This document shows, in pieces, positions 42,474-50,495 of a stretch of 64,000 bases of DNA. Source of the stretch: Oscillatoriales cyanobacterium. Lineage in GTDB: Bacteria; Cyanobacteriota; Cyanobacteriia; Cyanobacteriales; Microcoleaceae. The stretch spans positions 1 to 64,000 of the forward strand of contig RDYN01000058.1 of NCBI GenBank assembly GCA_004293365.1. Reading direction: 5' to 3'. The stretch's first letter is position 1. Every line of letters begins with the position of its first letter. The translations under genes were made by a program, and so were the position numbers. The notes beneath the pieces were generated by a model that did not search any database, was not told the origin of the DNA, and saw only the letters and a list, made by a program, of their open reading frames with translations.

Positions 42474-44231
42474 TTAATGATGCGTTTCATAAGAGGAAGA
42501 TTTGGCGATCGGCATCCGCCAACCGGTACCAAAAGCTCGATCGCTAATTTTCAAACCCGGGGCTGCTTGTCGCCGTTTAAACTCCGATTGCCTGACTAAT
42601 TTTACTACAGGTTTAACCACCGCAGCATCGTGTCCCGCAGCGATGATTTGTTGGACAGATTCGTGATTTTCTATTAACCGCTGCAAGATGTCATCCAAAA
42701 CATCGTAAGCAGGCAAAGAATCTTGGTCAACTTGTCCCGGTTTCAGTTCAGCACTCGGCGCTTTATTGATAATATTAACTGGAATAATTTCTCGATCCGA
42801 GGACGGGGGTACAGCCCCTACATATCCGCCCGCATTCAGCCACCGACAAAGGGAATAAACGCGAGTTTTCGGTACATCGGAAATGACTGCCAATCCGCCA
42901 TTCATATCGCCGTAGAGAGTGCAGTAACCCACCGACATTTCCGACTTATTGCCAGTGGAAAGCAGCAAATGTCCGAACTTGTTAGAAATCGCCATCAACA
43001 GATTGCCGCGAATGCGCGATTGAATATTTTCCTCGGCAATCCCGAAAGTGGTATTGAGAAACAAATCGGCAAGAGTGCGATCGTAAGTTTTCATCAAATC
43101 GCCGATCGGCAATAGTTCGATCGCAATTCCGAGATTTCGGGCTAACTCCAAAGCATCATTAACCGAATGATCCGAACTGTAAGGAGAAGGCATCAGCACC
43201 CCCAGCACATTTTCGGGCCCGATCGCGCAACTGGCGATCGCCGCCACCAAAGCCGAATCTATCCCGCCACTCAAACCAAGTACAACCTTAGAAAAACCGC
43301 ATTTGCGAACATAATCTCGGACTCCCAAAACCAAAGCAGCCCAAATTTCCGCATCCCCGAATGGCGGTTCAAAACTTAAATCAGTTGTGGAAATTAAATC
43401 ACTTGTGGAACGGGCATCTTGCCTGTTCCCACCCCCGAGCAAATCTTGTTTGTTTTCATCATATTCCAGCACTGCAAAATCAGTTTCAAAAGAAGCCAAT
43501 ACTTGAATCAAATTCCCCTGACGGTTCACCGCAAAACTGCTACCATCAAAAATAATATCATCATTTCCCCCTACCTGATTAGCGTAAACAATCGGTATTC
43601 CTGAACGGATGACACTGTGCTGCAACATCGCCGATCGCACTCCCCGCTTCCCGACAGAATAAGGCGATGCCGACAAATTCACAACTAAATCCACGCCCAA
43701 TTTTGCCAAATCGGAAATAGGATCGCCCGCGTAACTGCGTTTACCCCAAAACTCCTCATTGTTCCACAAATCCTCACAAATTGTCACGCCAATTTTGAGT
43801 TCGCCAATAGTAAAGTAACGGCTGCTTTTTCCCGGTTCAAAATATCTATCTTCATCAAATACATCATAGGTAGGCAACAAGCGTTTATGAAAAACTTGTT
43901 GAACTGCGCCATTTTGCAACAAAACAGCGCTGTTAAACAATGACTTTCCGCCTAATTTAACACCCTCAATATTAAGTATGGGAGTGCCGACAATGACTGC
44001 CAACTCCGGCGGCAAAGCTCGCGCCAGTTGCTGCAACTGTGCGCTTGCCGCTGCAATGAAACTCGCATCCATCAACAAATCGCGGGGCGGATAACCCAGC
44101 AGGGAAAGTTCCGGTGTTAGCAATAAGTTTGCGCCCTCAATCTGCGCTTGTTTCGCCGCCTCCAGAATTAGGTTGGAGTTGCCACAGATATCACCAATAG
44201 TAGGGTTGAGTTGTGCGATCGCAATTTTCAT
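42474..44231 (-). CDS. nadE: Glutamine-dependent NAD+ synthetase
   Basis: The last step of NAD synthesis: nicotinate adenine dinucleotide plus glutamine and ATP to NAD+. The 585-residue protein has an N-terminal nitrilase-type glutaminase with the triad Glu41 (PELSLLGYPP), Lys116 (VFHKRLLP) and Cys152 (GVTICEDLWN), and a C-terminal synthetase with the ATP loop LGLSGGIDSAL (SGGIDS 321-326) and GNLLMAISNKFGHLLLSTGNKSE region (in parts). All catalytic residues are intact. It belongs to the NAD block that also includes pncB, nadD and the NrtR-like regulator. The RTX-DUF192 gene follows by 7 bp and could be co-transcribed. Confidence 0.95.
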   Translation of the reverse strand: MKIAIAQLNPTIGDICGNSNLILEAAKQAQIEGANLLLTPELSLLGYPPRDLLMDASFIAAASAQLQQLARALPPELAVIVGTPILNIEGVKLGGKSLFNSAVLLQNGAVQQVFHKRLLPTYDVFDEDRYFEPGKSSRYFTIGELKIGVTICEDLWNNEEFWGKRSYAGDPISDLAKLGVDLVVNLSASPYSVGKRGVRSAMLQHSVIRSGIPIVYANQVGGNDDIIFDGSSFAVNRQGNLIQVLASFETDFAVLEYDENKQDLLGGGNRQDARSTSDLISTTDLSFEPPFGDAEIWAALVLGVRDYVRKCGFSKVVLGLSGGIDSALVAAIASCAIGPENVLGVLMPSPYSSDHSVNDALELARNLGIAIELLPIGDLMKTYDRTLADLFLNTTFGIAEENIQSRIRGNLLMAISNKFGHLLLSTGNKSEMSVGYCTLYGDMNGGLAVISDVPKTRVYSLCRWLNAGGYVGAVPPSSDREIIPVNIINKAPSAELKPGQVDQDSLPAYDVLDDILQRLIENHESVQQIIAAGHDAAVVKPVVKLVRQSEFKRRQAAPGLKISDRAFGTGWRMPIAKSSSYETHH

Positions 44232-44318
44232 ATTACCAAATCACTTAATAAATCTTGCTAGCAGTCCGCGCGGGCGGACTCAATTTCCTATACTCCTAGA
44301 TTTGAATATAGGCCAACA

Positions 44319-44621
44319 TTACTCAGATTTGTAATGCTTCAACTCTTCCTCAATATAATAATTTACCAAATCCCGGTAAATATTTTCTACCACATCAGGA
44401 TTCAAACCCGATTCCAAAGCCCACTCGCGTCGCTGTTGTAACATAGCCTGAAAGCGATCGGGCGCTCTAACGCTAGCTTCACTCGTTTTGAACCGGGCTG
44501 CTGCGATGACGTATTGAAATCTCTTGCTCAAAGCATCGATCACTTCTCGATCGATGATATCAATTTCCTCGCGAACCTCGTGAATATTGGCACATTCATC
44601 AGGATTTTTCATCTGCTGCAC
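44319..44621 (-). CDS. Chorismate mutase/isochorismate-pyruvate lyase-like protein (PchB type)
   Basis: A 100-residue all-helical AroQ-fold protein with NPDECANIHEVREEIDIID, VIDALSKRFQYVIAAARFK, APDRFQAMLQQRREWALESG and YRDLVNYYIEEELKHY. The opening NPDEC-x-x-IxxVRxxIDxID and the ARFK are typical of PchB-like enzymes, which convert isochorismate to salicylate and pyruvate and also have chorismate mutase activity. No isochorismate synthase or siderophore genes are near, so the physiological reaction is open; a chorismate mutase role is the simpler guess. Located 88 bp upstream of nadE on the same strand and possibly in its transcript. Confidence 0.85.
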   Translation of the reverse strand: MQQMKNPDECANIHEVREEIDIIDREVIDALSKRFQYVIAAARFKTSEASVRAPDRFQAMLQQRREWALESGLNPDVVENIYRDLVNYYIEEELKHYKSE

Positions 44622-44814
44622 TCCTCAATAGCTTGTTTTCTCATGTTACTCAATTGAACTCGGAATGTCAGTCGATTTTAGATTTTAGATTTTAGATTTT
44701 AGATTGACTCTACGAATTAATCTGAGAAATTGAACTCTTAGTCTAAAATTTGGGGATCGCTTCTCAGCAAGCGTCGGTGGCTGCCATTTTTAGGCGAGGT
44801 CATCCAAGGAACAG

Positions 44815-45564
44815 CTATATAAACACTAGCGGCTTATTTTTGAAAGGAGCAAAAGCGGCAGCATCAAAGCGGTACAAACTAGCAGGGCGCCCTGCACCTC
44901 GCGAAACCTTAACACGGGTATCGCACAAAAAGCCCAATTTCAACAATCGAGCTCTAAAATTAGAATAATCAGAAAAATTTTCCCCCAAAATAGTAGTATA
45001 CAATTGATACAGATCGCTCAAAGTAAAAAGCTCCGGCAAAACTTCAAAAGCTACGGGACTGTATTCAAGTTTGTTGCGGAGTCGCCGGTATCCGTATTCG
45101 AGAATTTGATTGTGATCGAAGGCTAGCTTAGGAACTTGTTGGACGGGATACCAAGCAATGCCGCCGACGCGGTGCCCGACGCCCGCAACTACACTTCCAG
45201 CAATCAATTCAGCTTCTTCAAACCGCACCAAAGCAAAATAACTCACCGAAAGATAGCGATCGCCCCTGGTGAATTCTCTCGGATCCCGCCCGGGTTCTCC
45301 AAAAGTATACAGTTGCTCCAGATACAAATTTTCTACTCTAATTTTCTCCGACAAAATCCGGTAAGCTGCATTTTCCAGAGACTCTCCGTGCCGTACCAAA
45401 GTACCGGGAAGACTCCAAGAATCGATAAATGGTTCGTCTTGTCGCATTACCAACAGCACTAACAAGCGGTTCTGTACGGTATCGACGGAGAAAATTACAT
45501 TATCTACTCCTACTTTAAAGTCAGCTAACGAGCAACCTTCGCTCTTTTTTGTGCCTCGTGCCAT
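44815..45564 (-). CDS. nrtR: NrtR-like Nudix-related transcriptional regulator of NAD metabolism
   Basis: NrtR proteins combine an inactive Nudix domain, which binds ADP-ribose, with a C-terminal winged helix and repress NAD synthesis and salvage genes. This 249-residue protein has both: a Nudix fold (about 15-150) and a wHTH (about 165-245, LPELFTLSDLYQLYTTILGE, FRARLLKLGFL, GRPASLYRFD). The Nudix box at about 54-77 is degenerate: RILSEKIRV stands where REUxEExGU is expected, so hydrolysis is unlikely. It overlaps the end of nadD by 40 bp (translational coupling) and lies beside nadE and pncB, which supports the assignment. An active hydrolase is the alternative. Confidence 0.85.
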   Translation of the reverse strand: MARGTKKSEGCSLADFKVGVDNVIFSVDTVQNRLLVLLVMRQDEPFIDSWSLPGTLVRHGESLENAAYRILSEKIRVENLYLEQLYTFGEPGRDPREFTRGDRYLSVSYFALVRFEEAELIAGSVVAGVGHRVGGIAWYPVQQVPKLAFDHNQILEYGYRRLRNKLEYSPVAFEVLPELFTLSDLYQLYTTILGENFSDYSNFRARLLKLGFLCDTRVKVSRGAGRPASLYRFDAAAFAPFKNKPLVFI

Positions 45565-46124
45565 GCGTACAAATGCTCCCGATTAATGTAATCTTCGATA
45601 GTCGGAGTTAGGGCTTCGGTGTCTCCTGTTTCGCGATAGGAAGTTGAAGAAACATCGGGAGCGTTCAAAGATGCGATCGCCACTTCTGCACCCATGCGCC
45701 TCAACTGCCACAAATCTAACTGTTCTGATGGATAACCAGGGCGCGGTACTATCAACAACTCTACTTCTTTTAACAACTGTTCAAATTTGTACCAGCGAGG
45801 CAGTTGTCCCACCAAGTCGGAGCCTATTACCATCGTCAACTCTGCATCCGGCCACTGCAATCTTGCTTGTTCCACGGTTTCTAGCGTCCTCGGGCTGCTG
45901 AGTTCTGGATGCAAGCAAAGGTTGTGTCTGGGCGAATTAATTTCTTGAATGATTAACAGCAGCATTGCCGATCGGTGTTCGAGGGATGTTTGGTGCGACT
46001 TGAAAGGATTGTCCGACGCCCAAACTGCTACCCAATCAAAATGCTGAGAAAGCCAATTCAGGATTGTTTTGTGTCCGGCTGTCGGCGGATCGGCGCTGGT
46101 TCCAAACAAGGCAATTTTTTGCAT
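45525..46124 (-). CDS. nadD: Nicotinate-nucleotide adenylyltransferase
   Basis: NadD joins nicotinate mononucleotide and ATP to form deamido-NAD. With the start at 46124 (MQKIALFGTSADPPTAGHK) the 199 residues begin in the nucleotidyltransferase motif GTSADPPTAGH (GxFDPxHxGH family). Also seen are WVAVWASDNPFKSH, TMVIGSDLVGQLPRWYK and, at the end, VSSTSYRETGD, the counterpart of the ISSTxIR motif. The longer frame upstream runs into a ggaattgggaa tandem repeat and was discarded. The gene is overlapped by nrtR. Confidence 0.92.
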   Translation of the reverse strand: MQKIALFGTSADPPTAGHKTILNWLSQHFDWVAVWASDNPFKSHQTSLEHRSAMLLLIIQEINSPRHNLCLHPELSSPRTLETVEQARLQWPDAELTMVIGSDLVGQLPRWYKFEQLLKEVELLIVPRPGYPSEQLDLWQLRRMGAEVAIASLNAPDVSSTSYRETGDTEALTPTIEDYINREHLYAWHEAQKRAKVAR

Positions 46125-46470
46125 AGGGAATTGGTAATGGGGAATGGGGAATTGGGAATTGGGCATTGGGAATTGGGCATTGGGAGTTGAAATAAATACT
46201 AATAAACCAAGGGTGTCAACTTAATTATCAAACGTAGTTCAAAGCCTGCTGTTTGATGATTAACCTCTCGATCCCCCCTAACCCCCCTTAAAAAGGGGGG
46301 GACAAGAGCGATCGAATTCCTCTCACAAAGGAGGGACTGTAAGCTTTCAAAGTCCCCCTTATTAAGGGGGATTTAGGGGGATCTAGACGCTTTGTAGAAG
46401 CGAGATATTTCATGAATTTTAGTCGGAACTTGACACCAATAACTAATGAATGATGAATGATGACCAATAA
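46125..46470. other. Spacer with ggaattgg repeats and a large gatcccccctaa palindrome
   Basis: Tandem ggaattgg/gggcattgg units (46135-46185) are followed by an inverted repeat: cgatcccccctaaccccc / aaaaagggggggacaag and then ctcccttattaagggggatt and gggggatc (46271-46385). The family also occurs at 33305. No gene. Confidence 0.7.
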
Positions 46471-47874
46471 CTAATGACTCTTTTTCGTTTTTTGAGTTAG
46501 ACTCTGCAAATCGGTAGAAATTTCCATTGGCGGCGAAATCGGGTTATTTAGTTGGCGAGTTTGTGCAGGCAGACTGGCGACAGAAGCCGCAGTTCGTTTG
46601 GCGATCGCCTCCAAACTTTCCGGCTCCTGGACTCGTTTGCCATCCTTGACAACCAATTGCATCAATGGTATGCGAGAAGCAAAATTATGATTTTCTTCTA
46701 CTGTTAGTCCCAAACAATCGCCGATAATTGCTCCATCTTTCACGGTTCTAAAAATTTGCTTTCTTCCTGGATATGTTACCTTGCCGCTGGCCTCTTTCAT
46801 CACGGGCATCCCGTCTATTTCGACCAACTTATAAACACCGTTGACAGGGGAACCGCTGACCAACTTCGTTCCCAAACCGTAACCGTCAATGCAAGCACCG
46901 GCACTTTTTAATTTAGCAATTTCGTGTTCGTCCAAATCACCGCTAGCAATAATTGGCACCCCCGGAAGGATCGATCGCACTTCCCGCGACAATTTTACCA
47001 AATCCCCCGAATCCAGCCGCACGCCTTGCAACGGCATTTCACCGCTGTTTGCTCGCGATGCCAAAATCCGCGCCGCCGCCACAGTATCGTAAGTATCGAT
47101 CAATAGCGGTGCGCCGGGAAAATAGCGGTGAAAAGCTGCAAACGCCTCATCTTCGCTGCCTTCTTGAGCCGACACAGCCATTACCAAAGCATGAGCCATA
47201 GTACCCACAGGTTTGCGGCCCAACTTCAAAGCAGCCAAAACATTAGAAGTACCATCGAGCCCAGCAGCCAAAGCCGCCCTCGCCGCCCACACAGCAGCTT
47301 GAGGCCCAAAAGCCCTGCGCGTCCCAAATTCCAGCAACTTAGCCTCCGGGCCCGCCACATCTCGCAGCCGCGCAGCCCGCGTCGCAATTAAAGTTTGATA
47401 ATTGATCGCATTCAACAAATAAGTTTCGACTAACTGAGCCTGCCACAGAGGAGCCTCGATTCGCAATAGAGGTTCGTTGGCAAATACCGCCGTCCCCTCG
47501 GGTACCGCCCAAACATCGCCAGTAAAGCGGGCTGTGGCGAGTAGAGTCCAAAATCGCTCCGGGGCCCCAGCAAAAATTCCGGTGGACTGCAAAGCCTGAA
47601 TTTGCGCCGGGGAAAACCGCAATTTCTCCAGATAGTCTAGAACTTGGGCTAAACCCATGGCGATCGCATAACCAAAACTCTCTGGTAGCCTCCGCGCGAA
47701 CAATTCAAAACTCGCAGGGCGATCGTCGAGGCCTTCCCCGACGTAACAAGCCGCCATCGTTAGCTGGTAGAGATCGGTCAACAGGCTGTAATCTGCTGGA
47801 GAAACCGTCAATTCCCGATCTTCTAAGATTTCCTCAAAACCTGTGAGGTGCAGGCTTTCTGTCGCAGTTTTCAT
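46471..47874 (-). CDS. pncB: Nicotinate phosphoribosyltransferase
   Basis: It converts nicotinate and PRPP to nicotinate mononucleotide, feeding nadD next door. In 467 residues: SLLTDLYQLTMAACYVGEGL and ASFELFARRLPESFGYAIAMG at the N-terminus, then EFGTRRAFGPQAAVWAARAA, GTMAHALVMAVSAQEGSEDEAF, LIDTYDTVAAAR and GVRLDSGDLVKLSREVR, GYGLGTKLVSG (phosphate-binding) - all hallmarks of the family. It heads the NAD block; 346 bp with repeats lie between it and nadD, so it probably has its own transcript. Confidence 0.94.
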   Translation of the reverse strand: MKTATESLHLTGFEEILEDRELTVSPADYSLLTDLYQLTMAACYVGEGLDDRPASFELFARRLPESFGYAIAMGLAQVLDYLEKLRFSPAQIQALQSTGIFAGAPERFWTLLATARFTGDVWAVPEGTAVFANEPLLRIEAPLWQAQLVETYLLNAINYQTLIATRAARLRDVAGPEAKLLEFGTRRAFGPQAAVWAARAALAAGLDGTSNVLAALKLGRKPVGTMAHALVMAVSAQEGSEDEAFAAFHRYFPGAPLLIDTYDTVAAARILASRANSGEMPLQGVRLDSGDLVKLSREVRSILPGVPIIASGDLDEHEIAKLKSAGACIDGYGLGTKLVSGSPVNGVYKLVEIDGMPVMKEASGKVTYPGRKQIFRTVKDGAIIGDCLGLTVEENHNFASRIPLMQLVVKDGKRVQEPESLEAIAKRTAASVASLPAQTRQLNNPISPPMEISTDLQSLTQKTKKSH

Positions 47875-48374
47875 AGCTAAAAACCCCGGACAAACTTTGT
47901 TTTCTTAATTATAGTAATAAATACCATATATTTTTGTAAAGGTTTGATTAAGATTGCTGACACCATCTAAGCAAATTCTTGATAACCGCGTTAAATAGAG
48001 AGTTTGAGGTTGATTGCCGGATATCTATTATGGTAGAATCAATTAAAACGACTAACTTAACAATCTCAGCAATTAACCCAAAGAACTCGATCGCCGCGGT
48101 TTTTTGAGGAAATTTGAGGAAAATATTTCGTTGCAGCGGTTAAACAGCCTTGAAAAATCTGGTTTCTGAAGGTTGTGATTGTTTGGGTTGAGCAAAGAAA
48201 AATATACCAGGAGACTGGGGCGATCGTCCAAAACACTGAATTTATAAAAGCTTCAGTTTGCTTCGATGTTGCAGACTAATAAGTAATTCAAACAAATATT
48301 GCTAGAGCGATCGCAGGGCAGAAACTCAGACTAATCTATAAAGTATCAACAGCCAGAAAAGAGAGGCGGTTCTT
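47875..48374. other. 500-bp gene-free spacer
   Basis: AT-rich DNA between divergent pncB and a small protein gene. The first 80 bp (tatagtaataaataccatatat) may hold the pncB promoter and an operator for the NAD regulator, but I cannot match a known NrtR site. A strong gaggaaatttgaggaaaat purine run lies at about 48105. Nothing coding seen. Confidence 0.5.
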
Positions 48375-48524
48375 ATGAATCTTTCTAAATCTGTGGTAGG
48401 CGCAATGCGTTACGTTTCGGAAGCTGCATCGAGAATTTTTAGACGGAGCGATGACGATTATCCGGCTACTGGCGTTCAGCCTTTTGAACGTAAGCCACCC
48501 AAAGGTTCTAAATGGGAAAGATGA
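48375..48524 (+). CDS. Small basic protein, 49 aa
   Basis: ATG at 48375 opens a 49-codon frame: MNLSKSVVGAMRYVSEAASR, IFRRSDDDYPATGVQPFERK, PPKGSKWER. It has an amphipathic N-terminal helix and a charged tail, no TM segment and no signal peptide. gagaggcgg lies 6-14 bases upstream and a strong hairpin terminator about 100 bp downstream, so it looks like a genuine monocistronic small gene. I believe similar small proteins exist in other cyanobacteria but know no function. Confidence 0.7.
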   Translation: MNLSKSVVGAMRYVSEAASRIFRRSDDDYPATGVQPFERKPPKGSKWER

Positions 48525-48620
48525 AAAGCCGATCGGGCTTTTCTAGCGAGGTAGGCAAAGACATTCGTCTCACACAATAACGGTAAATTTTTCAACTACT
48601 TTGAAATATCTTGAATTTTC

Positions 48621-48651
48621 CCCAGCTAAGCTTTGTTTAGCTGGGGTTTTG
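48621..48651 (+). terminator. Rho-independent-type terminator after the 49-aa gene
   Basis: ccccagctaa (48621-48630) and ttagctgggg (48638-48647) pair perfectly over 10 bp with a 7-base loop and are followed by tttt; the stem is preceded by tttt too, so it may work in both directions. Confidence 0.8.
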
Positions 48652-48660
48652 CCGTTATAA

Positions 48661-48718
48661 GTTTGTAGTGAGGACTTCAGTCCTTCTTTTTATGAGGACT
48701 GAAGTCCTCACTACGAAC
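48661..48718. repeat. Palindromic repeat supplying a stop codon
   Basis: gtttgtagtgaggacttcag with tccttc, and tgaggactgaagtcctcactacgaac: a perfect member of the dispersed family. Its right end overlaps the 3' end of the adjacent minus-strand kinase gene; the cta at 48711-48713 is that gene's stop codon, so the element has defined the C-terminus (GS-stop). Confidence 0.8.
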
Positions 48719-49409
48719 CCATTACCCATAATTGATTTAGGAAAAAGCCGATCGCCCCGCTGCCGATTGGTACAGTCAAATTATCAATTCCCAACTTAGA
48801 CACCGACTCCAAAGTAGCAGCAACCAAAGCCACAACAGCCGACACCGCCCAAGTTTGCCAAACATTGCCTTGCACGAAGAGCAAAATCAAACTGCTAACA
48901 GCAAAACTCACCAAATACATAGTTGCAGAACCTTCCCAACTCTTCTGCATTCCCCAAACTCGATAAAGATGTTTGCCGTATTTCTGCCCGATGACAGCGG
49001 CCAATCCGTCCCCCCAAGTCATCACTAAAATGCCCAAAGCAGCGTATTCCTGATGTTGCATCGGCCAAAACCAAGCGACGAGAAGGCTGATACTCACAGC
49101 ATAGAAAAAAGTCCCGAAACTCTTGCGGTTGATACTGTTAAGACTCCGTAAAATCGGCACTTGGTAGGAAATTAGGGCGATCGCACCAGCCAAAAAACCA
49201 GCCGAAATCCCCACCCAGTCGGGTATTTGCAGCCACCAAGCCAGCAAAATCACGTTTCCAGTACCGATGTGAACCACCTTGCGCGATACCTCGGCACCGA
49301 CAGCAGTAAAGCGATTTAACCCTTCAGCCACCAGCAAAATCACGCCCAACCAGGCTCCCACGAGGGAAATTTGTAACCAGACAGTCGGAATTTCAGACAA
49401 TATAAACAC
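48711..49409 (-). CDS. Phytol/polyprenol (dolichol-kinase-like) kinase
   Basis: An integral membrane CTP-dependent kinase of the VTE5/dolichol kinase family, which phosphorylates phytol from chlorophyll breakdown for tocopherol synthesis, or other isoprenoid alcohols. The 232 residues have about six to seven TM helices and the family signature EVSRKVVHIGTGNVILLAWW near the N-terminus, MTWGDGLAAVIGQKYGKHLY in the centre (conserved GD..A..xGxxxG) and a final TATLESVSKLGIDNLTVP (ATxE...DN). Phytol is the likely substrate in a cyanobacterium, but that is inferred. Confidence 0.88.
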   Translation of the reverse strand: MFILSEIPTVWLQISLVGAWLGVILLVAEGLNRFTAVGAEVSRKVVHIGTGNVILLAWWLQIPDWVGISAGFLAGAIALISYQVPILRSLNSINRKSFGTFFYAVSISLLVAWFWPMQHQEYAALGILVMTWGDGLAAVIGQKYGKHLYRVWGMQKSWEGSATMYLVSFAVSSLILLFVQGNVWQTWAVSAVVALVAATLESVSKLGIDNLTVPIGSGAIGFFLNQLWVMGS

Positions 49410-49579
49410 GATATTTAGGAAAAACTGCGATCGGGCACTGTGTACTACTTTAGTGGAAAGCGCGATCGATGTTAGAACCCCGCAGCCTTAAAGTGCTGCG
49501 GGGAGCTGGCTGTTATGTTTTTTTAGGTTGGTCTACTTAAAACCTGTGCTATGCTATAAGCAAGTCTAGGGAAAAAGCT

Positions 49580-49771
49580 ATGACTATTTTAGTAGAAGAA
49601 CTCTTGAATACCTTTGAGCGATTAACAGACTCAGAACGGTTAGATTTGGTATTGGAAATTTTGAAACGGACTGTCGATTTAGACTTTCCGCCCCTGTCTG
49701 ATGACGATTTAGTTCTGAATGCTGAGGGAATTTTTCTAGAGTTAGATGAGGAAGAATCCGTATATGAATAG
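49580..49771 (+). CDS. Antitoxin-like small acidic protein
   Basis: A 63-residue acidic protein (MTILVEELLNTFERLTDSER ... LDEEESVYE) directly in front of a MazF-like toxin frame. Its stop overlaps the toxin ATG by 8 bp (ATGAATAG), the usual arrangement of type II toxin-antitoxin pairs. The helical N-terminal half and the disordered acidic tail fit an antitoxin. No named antitoxin family recognised. Since the toxin is interrupted, it may now be without a target. Confidence 0.7.
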   Translation: MTILVEELLNTFERLTDSERLDLVLEILKRTVDLDFPPLSDDDLVLNAEGIFLELDEEESVYE

Positions 49772-50042
49772 TCCAGATCGTGGTGAAATATGATTAGTCG
49801 ATCTAGGTTATATTGCGAAAGTCAGACCATGTTTGGTCGTGAGTATTCCTGCTTTAAATCAAGACCGGGCCTTAGCTACTCTAGTGCCACATACAACAAG
49901 TCTACGCGGTTCAAGATTTGAGGTAAAAGTCAAAAATAAGTTCCTCCGAGAAGGAGTATTTGACGTACAAAATATGATTACAATCCCTCATGCAAAGCTT
50001 CTACGCAAATTGGGAAGTCTGACATCCGAGAAAATGCTTTAA
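49764..50042 (+). pseudogene. mazF: MazF/PemK-type toxin gene with a premature TGA
   Basis: From ATG 49764 the frame reads MNSPDRGEI and meets TGA at 49791-49793, then goes on without a break as LVDLGYIAKVRPCLVVSIPA, TLVPHTTSLRGSRFEV and FDVQNMITIPHAKLLRKLG to a stop at 50040-50042. MazF proteins have Trp in this position (RGEIWLVDLG), so TGG has become TGA by one G-to-A change. All else is conserved (KxRPxLVVS motif, 92 codons). A downstream restart at GTG 49833 would lack the first beta strand and probably be inactive. The toxin is most likely dead. Confidence 0.82.
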
Positions 50043-50152
50043 GTAGAAGAGGTAATACTTTTGTGGTTGGGATTTAAAGAGGACAGTGCTGAGGAAGAAG
50101 AGGAGTAAGCCGAACCCTTGACGTTTTGAAATAATCAGAAAATCTGACTGCT

Positions 50153-50434
50153 ATGCAATATGTCTTAATTATTCATGAAGTCGAAAATTATGCAGCTTGG
50201 AAAAAGGTATTTGACAATGCTGCAAATATCCGCAAAGAAGCTGGCGAGCGCTCCTATCAGGTTTTGAAGTATGAGAATGAACCCAACAAAATTGTTCATT
50301 TCTCCGCGTGGACATCAACAGCAGATGCCAGGGCATTTTTTGAGTCGCCTGCATTGGTTAAAATTAGAGAGGAAGCGGGAGTCAAAGCTCCTGAATTTAT
50401 CTATTTAGACCAATTAGAGTCAGGAGTATTGTGA
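50153..50434 (+). CDS. ABM-superfamily (antibiotic biosynthesis monooxygenase-like) protein
   Basis: A 93-residue dimeric alpha/beta-barrel type protein: MQYVLIIHEVENYAAWKKVF, AGERSYQVLKYENEPNKIVH, FSAWTSTADARAFFESPALV. The pattern of a short beta strand, VxDYxxWKxxFD helix, SYQVLR and DxAxxFFxSPxLxxxM is that of cyanobacterial and actinobacterial ABM-fold proteins of unknown substrate. No monooxygenase partners. The gene is followed by a cggtttcaaccgccg palindrome that separates it from the convergent glycosyltransferase. Confidence 0.8.
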   Translation: MQYVLIIHEVENYAAWKKVFDNAANIRKEAGERSYQVLKYENEPNKIVHFSAWTSTADARAFFESPALVKIREEAGVKAPEFIYLDQLESGVL

Positions 50435-50495
50435 AAGACGCATTCGTATAATGTCAGTATAAAAGACTCGGCGGTTTCAACCGCCGTTTCATCTT

